A stretch of 64,000 nt of DNA from Haliscomenobacter sp033763495. GTDB lineage: Bacteria > Bacteroidota > Bacteroidia > Chitinophagales > Saprospiraceae. The notes beneath the pieces were generated by a model. The model saw only the letters and a list, made by a program, of their open reading frames with translations. It did no database searches and was not told the origin of the DNA. The position numbers were made by a program, and so were the translations under genes. Of the stretch, positions 8,237 to 17,135 are shown in pieces; position 1 is the stretch's first letter, and each line of letters opens with the position of its first letter. Location of the stretch: contig NZ_JANRKL010000181.1 of assembly GCF_033763495.1 (NCBI RefSeq), positions 1-64,000 of the forward strand. Direction: 5' to 3'.

Positions 8237-9427
8237 TCACTCCTCAAAAAAACAAATATTCCCCCCTACCCAATCAAAATTCTTATTGAAACGCACCCCG
8301 ATCATTTCACCCTTACTCATGCGCGAAAGGTTGGTGATCAATTTGGGGCGAGCCTCCCCCTGGTGCCATACATACATCAAGCGGATTTCCAGCTTAACCC
8401 CACCAGTAGGCGATTCAATGACGGGCTCATAGTTTACTTTGCGTTGCAAAAGGAAGTTTTCTTTGTCCGAAATCGCGTCCAGGTCTTCTGCGGTGATGTG
8501 CAGTTTAACCCCGGAACCAGCGAAGGAAAAAAGAGGCTTCAAAACGTAATTTTCCAGATCAGCCGGGTATTCTGGCAACTCATGCAAGAAATAACTTTTG
8601 GGTACAAAAGGGCTGTTCAGCAGCGGCAAGGTAAATTTACTTGCACGGTAGAACCAATTGGGATGGGCAATCCATTCCACGTCGACGTCGTCGGTAAGTT
8701 TGAACTCGGTCACCAGATCCGGGTAGTTTTGTAAGTCGTCAAAAATTACCCGGTTGTAAATACGTTGGATATCAATGCGGTGGCCATCTTTTTCGTAGTA
8801 CAATTTCCGGCCATCTTTGCGCACCTTGGTCAGGCAAACAGCTTCGATGCCGAGGATGTCTTTGGTTACCGCAAAATCAATTCTGGTTTTTTGAATCTCT
8901 GGGTAAATCTCCAACAGAATGGTGTTTTCAGCCTTGCCTTCGCCAATAAACAGGCGTTGCAACTCTGCGATGTACCCATCCCGATCCAATCCATTAAAGT
9001 ATTCGGTGAAGCCCTGGGGGCAATAAAAAAAACGCTTATACATGTCCCCGATGTACGCCTGATAGCCATACAAGGTAGCGAACCCCTGCATTTCAATCAA
9101 TTGTGGCGTGAACTCACCCTGCTCATCCTTACAAACTGCAAAATCCAAGGTCAACAAAGTACAAGTATCCGGCTCGTTGGGTACCCGCTGGTCGGCGGGA
9201 ATGGCCCGCTCGGTTTTGGCTCTAAAATCGGGTTGGATCATCACATCAATGATGTCCTCTCCGGCCTGAATCAATCTTTGCGTCAAGGCTTTAGGGACAA
9301 AAGCGGGGGTTTCTGCCACGCGAAACTCCAGGGTGTCGGGAAAATCTTGCTTGATTTGAGCTACAAAAGCCTCATAAGTCTCTTCCGTAAAAGAGGCATT
9401 GTACCGTTGGCGTATTTCTGGCAACAT
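8237..9427 (-). CDS. ATP-grasp enzyme of an amidoligase cluster (large form)
   Basis: 396 residues, no signal peptide. The C-terminal part carries ATP-grasp features: NYVLKPLFSFAGSGV (Lys297 and a glycine loop), FLLQRKVNYEPV (about 326-336) and the metal-site-like VKLEIRLMYVW (Glu347, Arg349). The N-terminal half includes QLIEMQGFATLYGYQAY. ATP-grasp enzymes join a carboxylate to an amine through an acyl-phosphate. The substrate is unknown. It lies 10 bp downstream of the amidotransferase gene and is surely co-transcribed with it. Together with GCS2, a second ATP-grasp and hydrolases it suggests synthesis of a small amide or peptide. Confidence 0.8.
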   Translation of the reverse strand: MLPEIRQRYNASFTEETYEAFVAQIKQDFPDTLEFRVAETPAFVPKALTQRLIQAGEDIIDVMIQPDFRAKTERAIPADQRVPNEPDTCTLLTLDFAVCKDEQGEFTPQLIEMQGFATLYGYQAYIGDMYKRFFYCPQGFTEYFNGLDRDGYIAELQRLFIGEGKAENTILLEIYPEIQKTRIDFAVTKDILGIEAVCLTKVRKDGRKLYYEKDGHRIDIQRIYNRVIFDDLQNYPDLVTEFKLTDDVDVEWIAHPNWFYRASKFTLPLLNSPFVPKSYFLHELPEYPADLENYVLKPLFSFAGSGVKLHITAEDLDAISDKENFLLQRKVNYEPVIESPTGGVKLEIRLMYVWHQGEARPKLITNLSRMSKGEMIGVRFNKNFDWVGGNICFFEE

Positions 9428-9437
9428 AAAACCATTA

Positions 9438-10274
9438 TCAAGCCACCAAGGCTCCCTGGAGCTGTTCGGCAGCGTGGTGTAAAAATGAAGGAATGATCAC
9501 CGCTTCGGTCAACATGATTTTATCAGGATCATCAAGTCGATCGATCATTTCAAAGTATTTGACCTCGCCGTGGGTTTCGATGACCCATTTGCGCTTGTCG
9601 TCCATCAGGTAATAACGCAGCATCCCCCGTGAATCAGCCTCGGGATGGAACTGGGTGCCAAAAACTTCGGGAGAAAAACGAATCGCCATTACGGCACGTT
9701 CCAGCGGAATGTGGGGGCGCTCTTTTTCCAGACACAAGGCTTGGGCTCCAAATTCACGCATCCTGGTTTCGTTGACCTGAGTTACCTGATAATCTCGTGA
9801 ATCAACGGCATAGAATGGTTCGGGCAAGCCATGAAACAAAAATTCGGCGTAACCGTCACCCATGCGGTGGATGGGCATTACGCCAAAAGAAGTGGACTGT
9901 CTTCGCGTCACTTCGGCCAGGCCCAAATGGCGGCAAACCATTTGAAAAGAATGGCAAATGAGGAACATGAACTTCTTGCGAGCATGGCTCCGGTTGTAAG
10001 CAAAAAGGGAATCCACAAATGCAAAATAATCCTTTTCCCATTGGGTATTGGCCGCTAGTGGGCTGCCCGGGCCACCACTGGAGATAAAAATATCGAATGC
10101 TTCCAGATCTGGAATTTCGTTGTTTGCACGCACATTGAATACTTCAAAACTGCCCTCAATGCCATCCTGCTCCAGAAAGCGAGCTGCTATCTGCCGAATA
10201 CAACGCATACCTTCGTTGGCCCAATTGTCGTACATGTCCAGTACCGCAATCTTAATCGTTTCGTCCGTTTTCAT
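9438..10274 (-). CDS. class I glutamine amidotransferase-like protein
   Basis: 278 residues from the ATG at 10274 (a GTG lies one codon upstream). The fold markers are SSGGPGSP near 68, the nucleophile region FLICHSFQMV (Cys107) and GTQFHPEAD (His210, Glu212), so the Cys-His-Glu triad is complete. The usual GxCxGxQ elbow is replaced by LICHSFQ, so both glycines are missing. It may deliver ammonia to the adjacent ATP-grasp enzyme or act as a gamma-glutamyl hydrolase or amidase on the cluster product. A full-consensus promoter lies upstream at 10312-10343. Confidence 0.85.
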   Translation of the reverse strand: MKTDETIKIAVLDMYDNWANEGMRCIRQIAARFLEQDGIEGSFEVFNVRANNEIPDLEAFDIFISSGGPGSPLAANTQWEKDYFAFVDSLFAYNRSHARKKFMFLICHSFQMVCRHLGLAEVTRRQSTSFGVMPIHRMGDGYAEFLFHGLPEPFYAVDSRDYQVTQVNETRMREFGAQALCLEKERPHIPLERAVMAIRFSPEVFGTQFHPEADSRGMLRYYLMDDKRKWVIETHGEVKYFEMIDRLDDPDKIMLTEAVIIPSFLHHAAEQLQGALVA

Positions 10275-10311
10275 CACAGCAAAAAAATTTAAAGCTTTGA
10301 ATAAAAAGGGT

Positions 10312-10343
10312 CAAAAATAGTCAACCTGGGCCGATTTACCAAA
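10312..10343 (-). promoter_or_regulatory. promoter of the amidotransferase/ATP-grasp pair
   Basis: Read on the minus strand this is TTTG (10343-10340), 20 bp, then TATTTTTG (10319-10312), a full match to TTTG-N19-21-TAnnTTTG. It lies about 38 bp before the ATG. The -33 box overlaps the last codons of the upstream ligase gene, so this pair can be transcribed separately from the rest of the cluster. Confidence 0.78.
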
Positions 10344-11442
10344 GTCCGTAAGCAGTTTCCCCAATGATAAAGTCTACAACAGCCTTAAAGTCCTTGGTTT
10401 CGTTGTACACTTTGAGTTGGCGATCTGCCCCAGTTCCATTTTCCATCATTTTGATGATGTACTCAACTTCTTCGCGGCTCCCCAATTGATCTACTACATC
10501 ATCAACAAAATCAAGCAGCTCCAGGATCAAAGCTTTAGTAGGAACTTCTTCTTGTTTTCCGAAATCAATCAACTTGCCATCGATGCCATAACGGGCTGCC
10601 CGCCATTTGTTTTCGTTGATGAGTGGTTTGCCGTACATGCGGAAACTCAGGTTGCTGCTCATCAATTTGTACAATTTGACCACAACAGCTTGCATCACTG
10701 CCGCCAGGGCAATGGTTTCTTCAGCGCGCATTTGTACATCACAAATCCTGAATTCTACGGTTTCAAAAAACGGATGCAGGCGCATGTCCCACCAGATTTT
10801 TTTACCATTGTCGATACAACCCGTTTTGATCAACAAATCCAGGTATTGTTCATATTCCATTGCACTGCTGAAGGATTCAGGCAATCCGGTGCGAGGGAAT
10901 TTGTCAAAAACTTTGGTACGAAAAGACTTGTAACCCGTATTGCGGCCCTCCCAAAATGGAGAATTGGTGGAAAGGGCAAAAATGTGGGGCAAAAAATACC
11001 GGGCTACGTTGATGATTTGTACACCAACTTCCCGGCTGGGAATGCCTACGTGTACGTGCAAACCAAAAATGAGGTTAGAGCGGGCAGCTTCCTGCAATTC
11101 TTCCACAATTTGGTCATAACGCGGATTGGGCGTAATCGGCTGATCAGCCCAATGCGAAAAAGGGTGGGTACCTGATGAGGCAATTTTTAAATCAACCTTA
11201 TCGGCAATCTCCATGACGTACTTGCGCAGATTGACCACATCCTCGCGGGCCTCATGAATATTTTTACAAATAACGGTGCCGACTTCCACCACTGCCTGGT
11301 GCATTTCGGCTTTCACTTGTTCCTGGAGCTTTACTTGCCCCTCATCTACTATCCGCGACATGTGCGAACGCAACTCCCGCGTTTGCGGGTCGATGGTTTG
11401 AAACTCTTCTTCTATGCCAAGGGTGAAACAAGAAAGATCCAT
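10336..11442 (-). CDS. YbdK-type carboxylate-amine ligase (GCS2 family)
   Basis: 368 residues, the usual family length. N-terminal LGIEEEFQTIDPQTREL is the glutamate-cysteine ligase type 2 signature. FGLHVHVGIPSREVG and ALSTNSPFWEGRNTGYKSFR are conserved further on. Family members have weak gamma-glutamylcysteine ligase activity and many are thought to use other substrates. Lying between two ATP-grasp genes, it probably makes one amide bond of a cluster product rather than glutathione. The gene starts downstream of palindrome E. Confidence 0.9.
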   Translation of the reverse strand: MDLSCFTLGIEEEFQTIDPQTRELRSHMSRIVDEGQVKLQEQVKAEMHQAVVEVGTVICKNIHEAREDVVNLRKYVMEIADKVDLKIASSGTHPFSHWADQPITPNPRYDQIVEELQEAARSNLIFGLHVHVGIPSREVGVQIINVARYFLPHIFALSTNSPFWEGRNTGYKSFRTKVFDKFPRTGLPESFSSAMEYEQYLDLLIKTGCIDNGKKIWWDMRLHPFFETVEFRICDVQMRAEETIALAAVMQAVVVKLYKLMSSNLSFRMYGKPLINENKWRAARYGIDGKLIDFGKQEEVPTKALILELLDFVDDVVDQLGSREEVEYIIKMMENGTGADRQLKVYNETKDFKAVVDFIIGETAYGLW

Positions 11443-11466
11443 AGGTTGAAGGTTTTTATGGGTTCC

Positions 11467-11561
11467 AAGGTTTTAGTGTTCATAGTTTCAGGGGTCACGC
11501 CGACACTTCGACTACGCTCAGTGACCGGAGGAACCCCTTAAACTATAAACACTAAAACCTT
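11467..11561. repeat. gene-end palindrome E with a second core type
   Basis: Arms 11467-11495 and 11533-11561 pair at 27 of 29 positions. The right arm ends inside the TAA stop (11560-11562) of the ATP-grasp gene. The centre holds a nested GGTCAC/GTGACC stem around CACTTCGACTACGCTCAGTG, a sequence type also familiar as an intergenic repeat in other bacteria. The arms share no units with the other palindromes. Confidence 0.9.
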
Positions 11562-12579
11562 ACTTCGTTTTTGTTGTCTTTTTCGCAGCAGGTTTTTTCC
11601 CTGCAAGTCCGGTCAAGGCAGCCATGTCATTGTTCACGCCTGCACCGACAAAAGTACCCCAGGTGAGGTTGGTTTGTCCAGGTTTGGCGGCTTTGGCACG
11701 CTCGATGGCCATGGTTGCAGCGGCTTCTACTACCCAGTCAAAGTTCTCTTGACCGACCGAATTCACATCGGCATCAGGTGCCGGGTTGCAGAAGTCGATG
11801 GCGTATGGAATGCCGTCACGCACTGCGAATTCAACCGTATTGAAGTCGTAGCCCAGGGCCAGATTCAAACGCATGACGTAATCATGCACCGTTTCCAGCA
11901 ATTTTTTGGCTGCAGGCCCTTGCGCTTTGATTTGTGAATCGTAGCGCAAATGGTGTGGATTGCGGGGCTCATAAGGCATGATGCGTACATGTTTTTGCCC
12001 TATGCAATAACAACGGAAATAATCGTCGAAAACGATTTCTTCTTGCAGCAGCATCACCAATTGCTCGGTTTCCGCGTGTTTTTTCCACAAATCCTCGGCA
12101 TCCTCCACCCGATAGACACTTTTCCAACCTCCACCTGCGTGTGGTTTCATGTAAGCTGGAAATTTGACATAATCAAAAATGGCATTCCAGTCCAGGGGCA
12201 TTTTGAGGTTGCGGAAGGATTCGCCGCTGGTATCGGTTGGCAATTCAAAGGAAGGAATCAGTGCAGTATTGGGCACCGGTACGCCAACTTGTAGGGCCAA
12301 GCAGTTGTTGAAAAACTTTTCATCTGCGCTCCACCAAAAAGGGTTGTTGACTACAGCAGTGCCACAAAGTGCGGCGTTTTTGAGAAATGCCCGATAAAAA
12401 GGGACGTCCTGAGAAATGCGGTCAATGATCACTGCGTAACCACTATCGCCGCCCTGGGTCACTTTGTCAATCGAAACGGGTTCAGCAATGATGTCCTTAC
12501 CTTCTTTTTGATTGACACGTTCAATGAATGCCCAAGGGAAAGTGTTCTCTTTTCCGAATAAAATACCGATTTTTTTCAT
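11560..12579 (-). CDS. ATP-grasp enzyme of an amidoligase cluster (RimK/D-Ala-ligase-like)
   Basis: 339 residues. ATP-grasp features are FPAYMKPHAGGGWKSVYRV (Lys145 and the glycine loop), LLQEEIVFDDYFRCY (about 178-191) and the metal site NTVEFAVRD (Glu250) with AIDFCNPAPDAD (Asp262, Asn265). The last 12 residues are Lys/Thr/Ala rich (AGKKPAAKKTTKTK), an unusual basic tail that could bind a carrier or nucleic acid. The substrate is not predictable. It follows the esterase gene by 56 bp on the same strand, and palindrome E closes the unit. Confidence 0.85.
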   Translation of the reverse strand: MKKIGILFGKENTFPWAFIERVNQKEGKDIIAEPVSIDKVTQGGDSGYAVIIDRISQDVPFYRAFLKNAALCGTAVVNNPFWWSADEKFFNNCLALQVGVPVPNTALIPSFELPTDTSGESFRNLKMPLDWNAIFDYVKFPAYMKPHAGGGWKSVYRVEDAEDLWKKHAETEQLVMLLQEEIVFDDYFRCYCIGQKHVRIMPYEPRNPHHLRYDSQIKAQGPAAKKLLETVHDYVMRLNLALGYDFNTVEFAVRDGIPYAIDFCNPAPDADVNSVGQENFDWVVEAAATMAIERAKAAKPGQTNLTWGTFVGAGVNNDMAALTGLAGKKPAAKKTTKTK

Positions 12580-12635
12580 ATGTAAACGTTTTCTTGTTCG
12601 TGAATTTTGGCAAAAAGCCAGTTCAAATATTGTCC

Positions 12636-13340
12636 TTAAATTTTAGACAAGTAATCAGGGAACATTTCCCGCCAGATTGGCCAATCGTGATTGGCAAAAG
12701 GGCGGATATCCAGCCAATGGTTGATGCCCTTGCGCTGTAAAATTTGTGACATCCATTCATTTTCACCCTTGCAAAAATCGTGTTCAGACGTGCCAAGGAC
12801 AATCTTCATATCGTAAAAATGGTTGTTCTGCGCATCGGGCATAAAATCAGGTGGGTTGTTAAAAAACACGTTGTCGTCGTAGTACCCTCCCAGATGTTGT
12901 TTGATGTCAAAAGCGCCACCCATGCTGAATAGATAAGCTACTTTATCCGGGTGTTTAAAGGCAAAATTCAGGGCGTGATACCCTCCAAAACTACAGCCTG
13001 CTACTCCAATTTTATCCACATTACATTCTTGTCGAATGGAAGGAACCAGTTCCTCATTCAACATGCGGTCATAACAGGTATGGTTGTATACACGAGTAGC
13101 CGGATGCAGGTGTTTGGCGTACCAACTATCGCTATCGATGCTGTCAATGCAATAGATTTTTATTTTTCCCGACTCAATAAACCCACGAGCGGATTCGATG
13201 AGTTTAAAATCCTTGTTTTCGTAGTAACGCCCCATGGAGGTAGGAAAAAGCAGGATCGGATAGCCCCAATGTCCAAAAGTCAACATTTCAATGTCTCTTC
13301 CCAAACTATGCGACCAGAATTTGTGGTAAGTCTCTTGCAA
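12636..13340 (-). CDS. alpha/beta-hydrolase, putative esterase
   Basis: 234 residues, cytoplasmic. Esterase-D-like family with nucleophile elbow GCSFGG (Ser117), acid region GTSEHDFC and terminal His in FANHDWPIW. The start is TTG at 13340: the sequence MQETYHKFWSHSLGRD fits the family N-terminus, and the next ATG would cut into the first strand. First gene of the minus-strand amidoligase unit. A role in hydrolysing an ester or amide of the cluster product is inference. Confidence 0.85.
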   Translation of the reverse strand: MQETYHKFWSHSLGRDIEMLTFGHWGYPILLFPTSMGRYYENKDFKLIESARGFIESGKIKIYCIDSIDSDSWYAKHLHPATRVYNHTCYDRMLNEELVPSIRQECNVDKIGVAGCSFGGYHALNFAFKHPDKVAYLFSMGGAFDIKQHLGGYYDDNVFFNNPPDFMPDAQNNHFYDMKIVLGTSEHDFCKGENEWMSQILQRKGINHWLDIRPFANHDWPIWREMFPDYLSKI

Positions 13341-13425
13341 GTTTATTTGGTTTTAATGGATTGAATCAGGGTAATATCGCAAAATAATTACTTTTGCCTG
13401 CGACTAAAATAATATTATTCTCGAT

Positions 13426-14217
13426 ATGCACAAAAAAGAACTCGTTTTATCCTCCATTCATTTGGGACGTAAAGTCAAGGTGACCCTTATTTTGCCACCC
13501 CATTATGCATTTAGTTTTCGGCACTATCCCGTTTTGTACCTCAATGATGGCCAGGATTTACCGAGTTTGCGCATGGAGGAAACCTTACATACCTTGTTTA
13601 CCGAGCAGAAGCTTCGCCCTTTTATCGTGGTGGGTATTCATGCCAATGAGCAACGCATCCAGGAGTATGGTACCGCAAATCAGGCAGATTATGCGGGCAG
13701 AGGTAGTAAAGCCGGGCATTTTACCCATTTTGTTTTGGATGAACTCAAACCCTACATCGAGCGGCATTACCGGACCAAGACTCAGGCTCAACACAATTTT
13801 TATGCAGGGTTTTCATTAGGTGGCCTGTCGGCCCTAGATATTGTTTGGCACCATGCTGATGTTTTTTCCAAAGTAGGCGTTTTTTCCGGTTCCTTTTGGT
13901 GGCGCTCCAAGGCACTGGATCAAGGCTATAATGAGGCAACGGACCGCATCATGCATGCCCTGGTTCGGGAAACGCCTGATAAACCAAACGTCAAATTCTG
14001 GCTCCAAACGGGAACTGAAGACGAAGTATCCGACCGAAACAACAATGGCATCATCGATTCCATCGACGATACCCTGGGATTGATTGAAGAGTTAAAACTA
14101 AAAGGCTATCGCCTCAATGAAGATATAGTGTACCGTGAAGTGGAAGGTGGCCGCCATGACCAGACGACTTGGGGAAGGGTGATGAGGGAGTTTTTGGAGT
14201 GGACTTTTAAAGAGTGA
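13426..14217 (+). CDS. putative esterase (esterase D/IroE-like)
   Basis: 263 residues, no signal peptide. Family motifs are PVLYLNDGQD near 35-44, nucleophile elbow GFSLGG (Ser130), acid in GTEDEVSD and His in GGRHDQTTW. Divergent from the first esterase with an 85-bp gap holding a -7-like TACTTTTG at 13389-13396. It probably belongs functionally to the amidoligase cluster. The stop codon TGA (14215-14217) is the first three bases of palindrome C. Confidence 0.87.
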   Translation: MHKKELVLSSIHLGRKVKVTLILPPHYAFSFRHYPVLYLNDGQDLPSLRMEETLHTLFTEQKLRPFIVVGIHANEQRIQEYGTANQADYAGRGSKAGHFTHFVLDELKPYIERHYRTKTQAQHNFYAGFSLGGLSALDIVWHHADVFSKVGVFSGSFWWRSKALDQGYNEATDRIMHALVRETPDKPNVKFWLQTGTEDEVSDRNNNGIIDSIDDTLGLIEELKLKGYRLNEDIVYREVEGGRHDQTTWGRVMREFLEWTFKE

Positions 14218-14290
14218 CGAATTTTTCGAATGACGAATGACGAATTGGGAGCGTTCCCAATTCGTCATTCGTCATTCGAAAAATTCGTCA
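14215..14290. repeat. gene-end palindrome C, 36-bp perfect arms
   Basis: Arms 14215-14250 and 14255-14290 are perfectly complementary over 36 bp with a GCGT loop. The units are GACGAAT/GAATGAC heptamers. The left arm begins with the esterase TGA stop. The palindrome fills the gap between convergent genes, ending 8 bp before the stop of the outer membrane gene. No T-run follows on the plus strand. Confidence 0.96.
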
Positions 14291-14298
14291 TTAATTTT

Positions 14299-17103
14299 TT
14301 ACCGCATCATCCGAATCTGATTCCCTCCATTGGCATTTCCTTTCTGGAAGCCTTTCATGGAGTAGATGAAGCTGAACATGAAGTAACGGGCCAGAGAGTT
14401 GATGTCCTGATCCTGGAAGTAATTCAGCTGAACGGTCCGGCTGATGCCCTGGTTCTGGTTCAACAAATCGTAAACCCCAAACTTCAACTGGCCTTTGTTG
14501 CCTTTCAGAAAAAAGGCGGAAACCGCAGCATTCCAGATTGGAATATCTTGATCAAATTCCTCGCCCAAACCACGGAATTGGCTGTAATCCAGGTCTGTTT
14601 CGATGTTCAATTTATCCTTGAAGAAGAATTTTCTCAGACCTGCAGAGTAGGTGTAGCTGTAGTAATCCTGGTTGCGCTCGCTGTTGAGGGAGTAAGCTGT
14701 ATTGGAATAGTTCAGCGTATAACCCAGGTTCCAGTCCCATTTCTCTTTTTTCTGGTTTTCGAAAGTGATCCCAGCGGTTGGGTTGGTGGTATTGGTGAAG
14801 TTACGTGCCGTGTTCACAAAGGTAATTCCCCTGTTGTAGTTGAATCCTCCGGAAAGGTTATACCTCATTTTTAGGCCTTTGAACCGGCCTCCATAATTCA
14901 AGCGGCTAATGAAACGGTAATCATCCGGTACGTTGATGGGTGTACGTTCGGTGACAAATGTTTCTTCATTGATGGTTTGCGCCGTTTGAATCCGGTTGTG
15001 GGTATAGGTAAAGTTCGTGAATGCAAAGAAGTTGGTAAAATTGAACTGATTGAAGTGGTTGTAGCGCATCGTAAAACGATTGCTGTATTCAGGCTTCAGG
15101 TTCGGGTTCCCGATGTAAATATTCAGCGGGTTGCTCAAGTCACGAACGGGTTGCAACTGCGTAATTGAAGGTTCGTTGATGTCGGTACTATAGTCAAAGT
15201 TGAAGCTGCGCATTTGGGTAAAATTGTAGCGCAAACGCAGACTTGGCAAGTAGTTCAGGAAATCCTGTCTTACCTTTTGCTCACTCGAGCGGATGTCTCC
15301 TTCCAACACGGCTTGCTGTACAGCCAGGCCTGTAGAGAAGTTCAATTTGGGGTTGGAAACCCTGAAATTGAAGCCTCCATTGTGGAAGTTAAAATCGCTG
15401 AGGGTACGGTTGGTTTGAATGGAATTCAATACCAGTTGTCCGGTAGGCAATACATCGTACACTTCACGGTTGTTGTCGTTGCCCCGGTGGTTGTAAGAAT
15501 AATTGAGCTCCAAAAACTTGCCCCGTGACAATGGTTCAGTGTAGGACACCCGGGCATTGTAACTCATCCGATCACTGAGGGTATTGGTTTGTTGATCGTA
15601 GTTTTGAGTATTGGTGATCGAACCATCCGTGCCAAAGAACAGGTTCCGGGACAGGTTGGTACCATCCGTATTGCCATCTACATTGTTCAAGGTGAAAGTG
15701 GTGCTCAAGCTACGGCCACGGCGGCTGAAACGCTTCCGGTACAACAAAGTAGTGTTCAAATTGGTATTGGTACCATCTGAAGCATTGGTCTGGCTACTCG
15801 AGTTCCGAGGTGCATTCAATTCCGTAGTGGAAAAAGAATTTGACAAAATGTCGTTACCATTGCCGCTCAGGGACAAACGACCTACCACCCGGATAGATTG
15901 GGTAGAATCCATGTCGTGGTCGAGGGTAAAATTGAGTCGGTGTACATTGCTGCGTTCGTCCTGTTCTGAGGTATCGTTGGTAATAAAAGCTGATTTTTCC
16001 AGATAATTTTCAGTTCTGGTTTTTTGATCGGTCTCCTTTTTGAAGCCACTGTACAGGTAACTACCGTTGATTTTGGTTTTTTTGCCAAAATCCTTGCTGA
16101 AGTTCAAGCCAGAAGAATAAAAGGTAGTAAAACCGTAGTTGCGGCCAAAATTGATCGGAATGTCGCTTCCGCCACCACCACCACCGCCACCAGTGACGAT
16201 ACGCATGCCACCGCCGCCGCCCATGCCACCGGCACCGCCCGAGAAATCGAGGTACTCATTCACGGAGAAACCATTGCGGTTGACGTTGTTGGCAGAGCCG
16301 ATGAAAGACAATTGGCCGGTCTTGGAAAAACGGTTGACGTTGCCGCCCAGATCAAATTGTTCCGGTCCACCAGCCCCTACACGGAAGTTGCCAAAAACGC
16401 CGTTTTGACGGTCTGGACGCAAAGTCAAGTTGATGGTTTTTTCGCGTTGACCATCATCCACACCGGTGAACTCGGCCACATCAGTCATTTTATCAAACAC
16501 TTGTATCTTATCGATTGCATCAGCAGGCAGGTTGCGGGTTGCGGTTTTGGGGTCGCGTCCAAAAAACTCCTTGCCGTTGACCAATACCCGGGTTACATTT
16601 TCCCCTTGGGCTTTGACGTTACCGTCCTTTTCTACTTCTACCCCGGGTAGGCGTTTGAGCAATTCTTCAACGGTAGCGTTAGGTTGGGTTTTGAATGCTG
16701 CGGCATTGAACTCAACGGTATCTTTTTTGATGGTCATGGGGGATCTTTCACCTTCCACCACATACACATTCAGCGTTTCGGATTGCTCCTTCATGATGAT
16801 TTTGCCGAGGTCTTTCTCCTTTTCACCCGCAAGGGTAATCGGGATTTTTTTGACGCCATAACCCAAAAAACTCAACTGCACAATGTAATCGCCAGCTTTC
16901 ACACCAACGACTTCAAAGGCACCTTTCGGATCAACAAGAGCAAAACCACTTAAAAGTGAATCTTTAGCTTGCAGGACCATCACCGTTGCACCAGTGAGCG
17001 TTTGCCCGGTAGTATCTGCAACGGTTCCAAAAATTTTCGTTTGTGCTTGTGTACTTGCATAGGTCAGGAAGAGTGCACAAACGAGGGTAAAAATATGCTT
17101 CAT
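14299..17103 (-). CDS. TonB-receptor-like outer membrane beta-barrel protein
   Basis: 934 residues. Signal peptide 1-20, then a carboxypeptidase-regulatory-like domain (about 23-105), a plug-like region (about 125-230, with VEELLKRLPGVEVEKDG and VLVNGKEFFGRD) and a long barrel of the OMP_b-brl_3 type seen in Bacteroidota. Residues 288-313 are nearly all glycine, an odd low-complexity extracellular or periplasmic loop. There is no SusD partner next to it. It may import a ligand or act structurally. It may be transcribed separately from the SLC45-like gene upstream, since a terminator-like stem lies between them. Confidence 0.88.
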   Translation of the reverse strand: MKHIFTLVCALFLTYASTQAQTKIFGTVADTTGQTLTGATVMVLQAKDSLLSGFALVDPKGAFEVVGVKAGDYIVQLSFLGYGVKKIPITLAGEKEKDLGKIIMKEQSETLNVYVVEGERSPMTIKKDTVEFNAAAFKTQPNATVEELLKRLPGVEVEKDGNVKAQGENVTRVLVNGKEFFGRDPKTATRNLPADAIDKIQVFDKMTDVAEFTGVDDGQREKTINLTLRPDRQNGVFGNFRVGAGGPEQFDLGGNVNRFSKTGQLSFIGSANNVNRNGFSVNEYLDFSGGAGGMGGGGGMRIVTGGGGGGGGSDIPINFGRNYGFTTFYSSGLNFSKDFGKKTKINGSYLYSGFKKETDQKTRTENYLEKSAFITNDTSEQDERSNVHRLNFTLDHDMDSTQSIRVVGRLSLSGNGNDILSNSFSTTELNAPRNSSSQTNASDGTNTNLNTTLLYRKRFSRRGRSLSTTFTLNNVDGNTDGTNLSRNLFFGTDGSITNTQNYDQQTNTLSDRMSYNARVSYTEPLSRGKFLELNYSYNHRGNDNNREVYDVLPTGQLVLNSIQTNRTLSDFNFHNGGFNFRVSNPKLNFSTGLAVQQAVLEGDIRSSEQKVRQDFLNYLPSLRLRYNFTQMRSFNFDYSTDINEPSITQLQPVRDLSNPLNIYIGNPNLKPEYSNRFTMRYNHFNQFNFTNFFAFTNFTYTHNRIQTAQTINEETFVTERTPINVPDDYRFISRLNYGGRFKGLKMRYNLSGGFNYNRGITFVNTARNFTNTTNPTAGITFENQKKEKWDWNLGYTLNYSNTAYSLNSERNQDYYSYTYSAGLRKFFFKDKLNIETDLDYSQFRGLGEEFDQDIPIWNAAVSAFFLKGNKGQLKFGVYDLLNQNQGISRTVQLNYFQDQDINSLARYFMFSFIYSMKGFQKGNANGGNQIRMMR

Positions 17104-17135
17104 AAAAAAAAAATTAATCGGGTTATTTCTTGCTA

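Noticed and set aside
8765..9496. 243-codon open frame on the plus strand opposite the ATP-grasp gene
   Set aside because: It is a shadow of the real gene in antisense; composition is not protein-like, no family motif, and the minus-strand frame carries clear ATP-grasp motifs.
14230..14874. 214-codon frame starting inside palindrome C
   Set aside because: Antisense to the conserved C-terminal barrel of the outer membrane protein and begins in repeat DNA.
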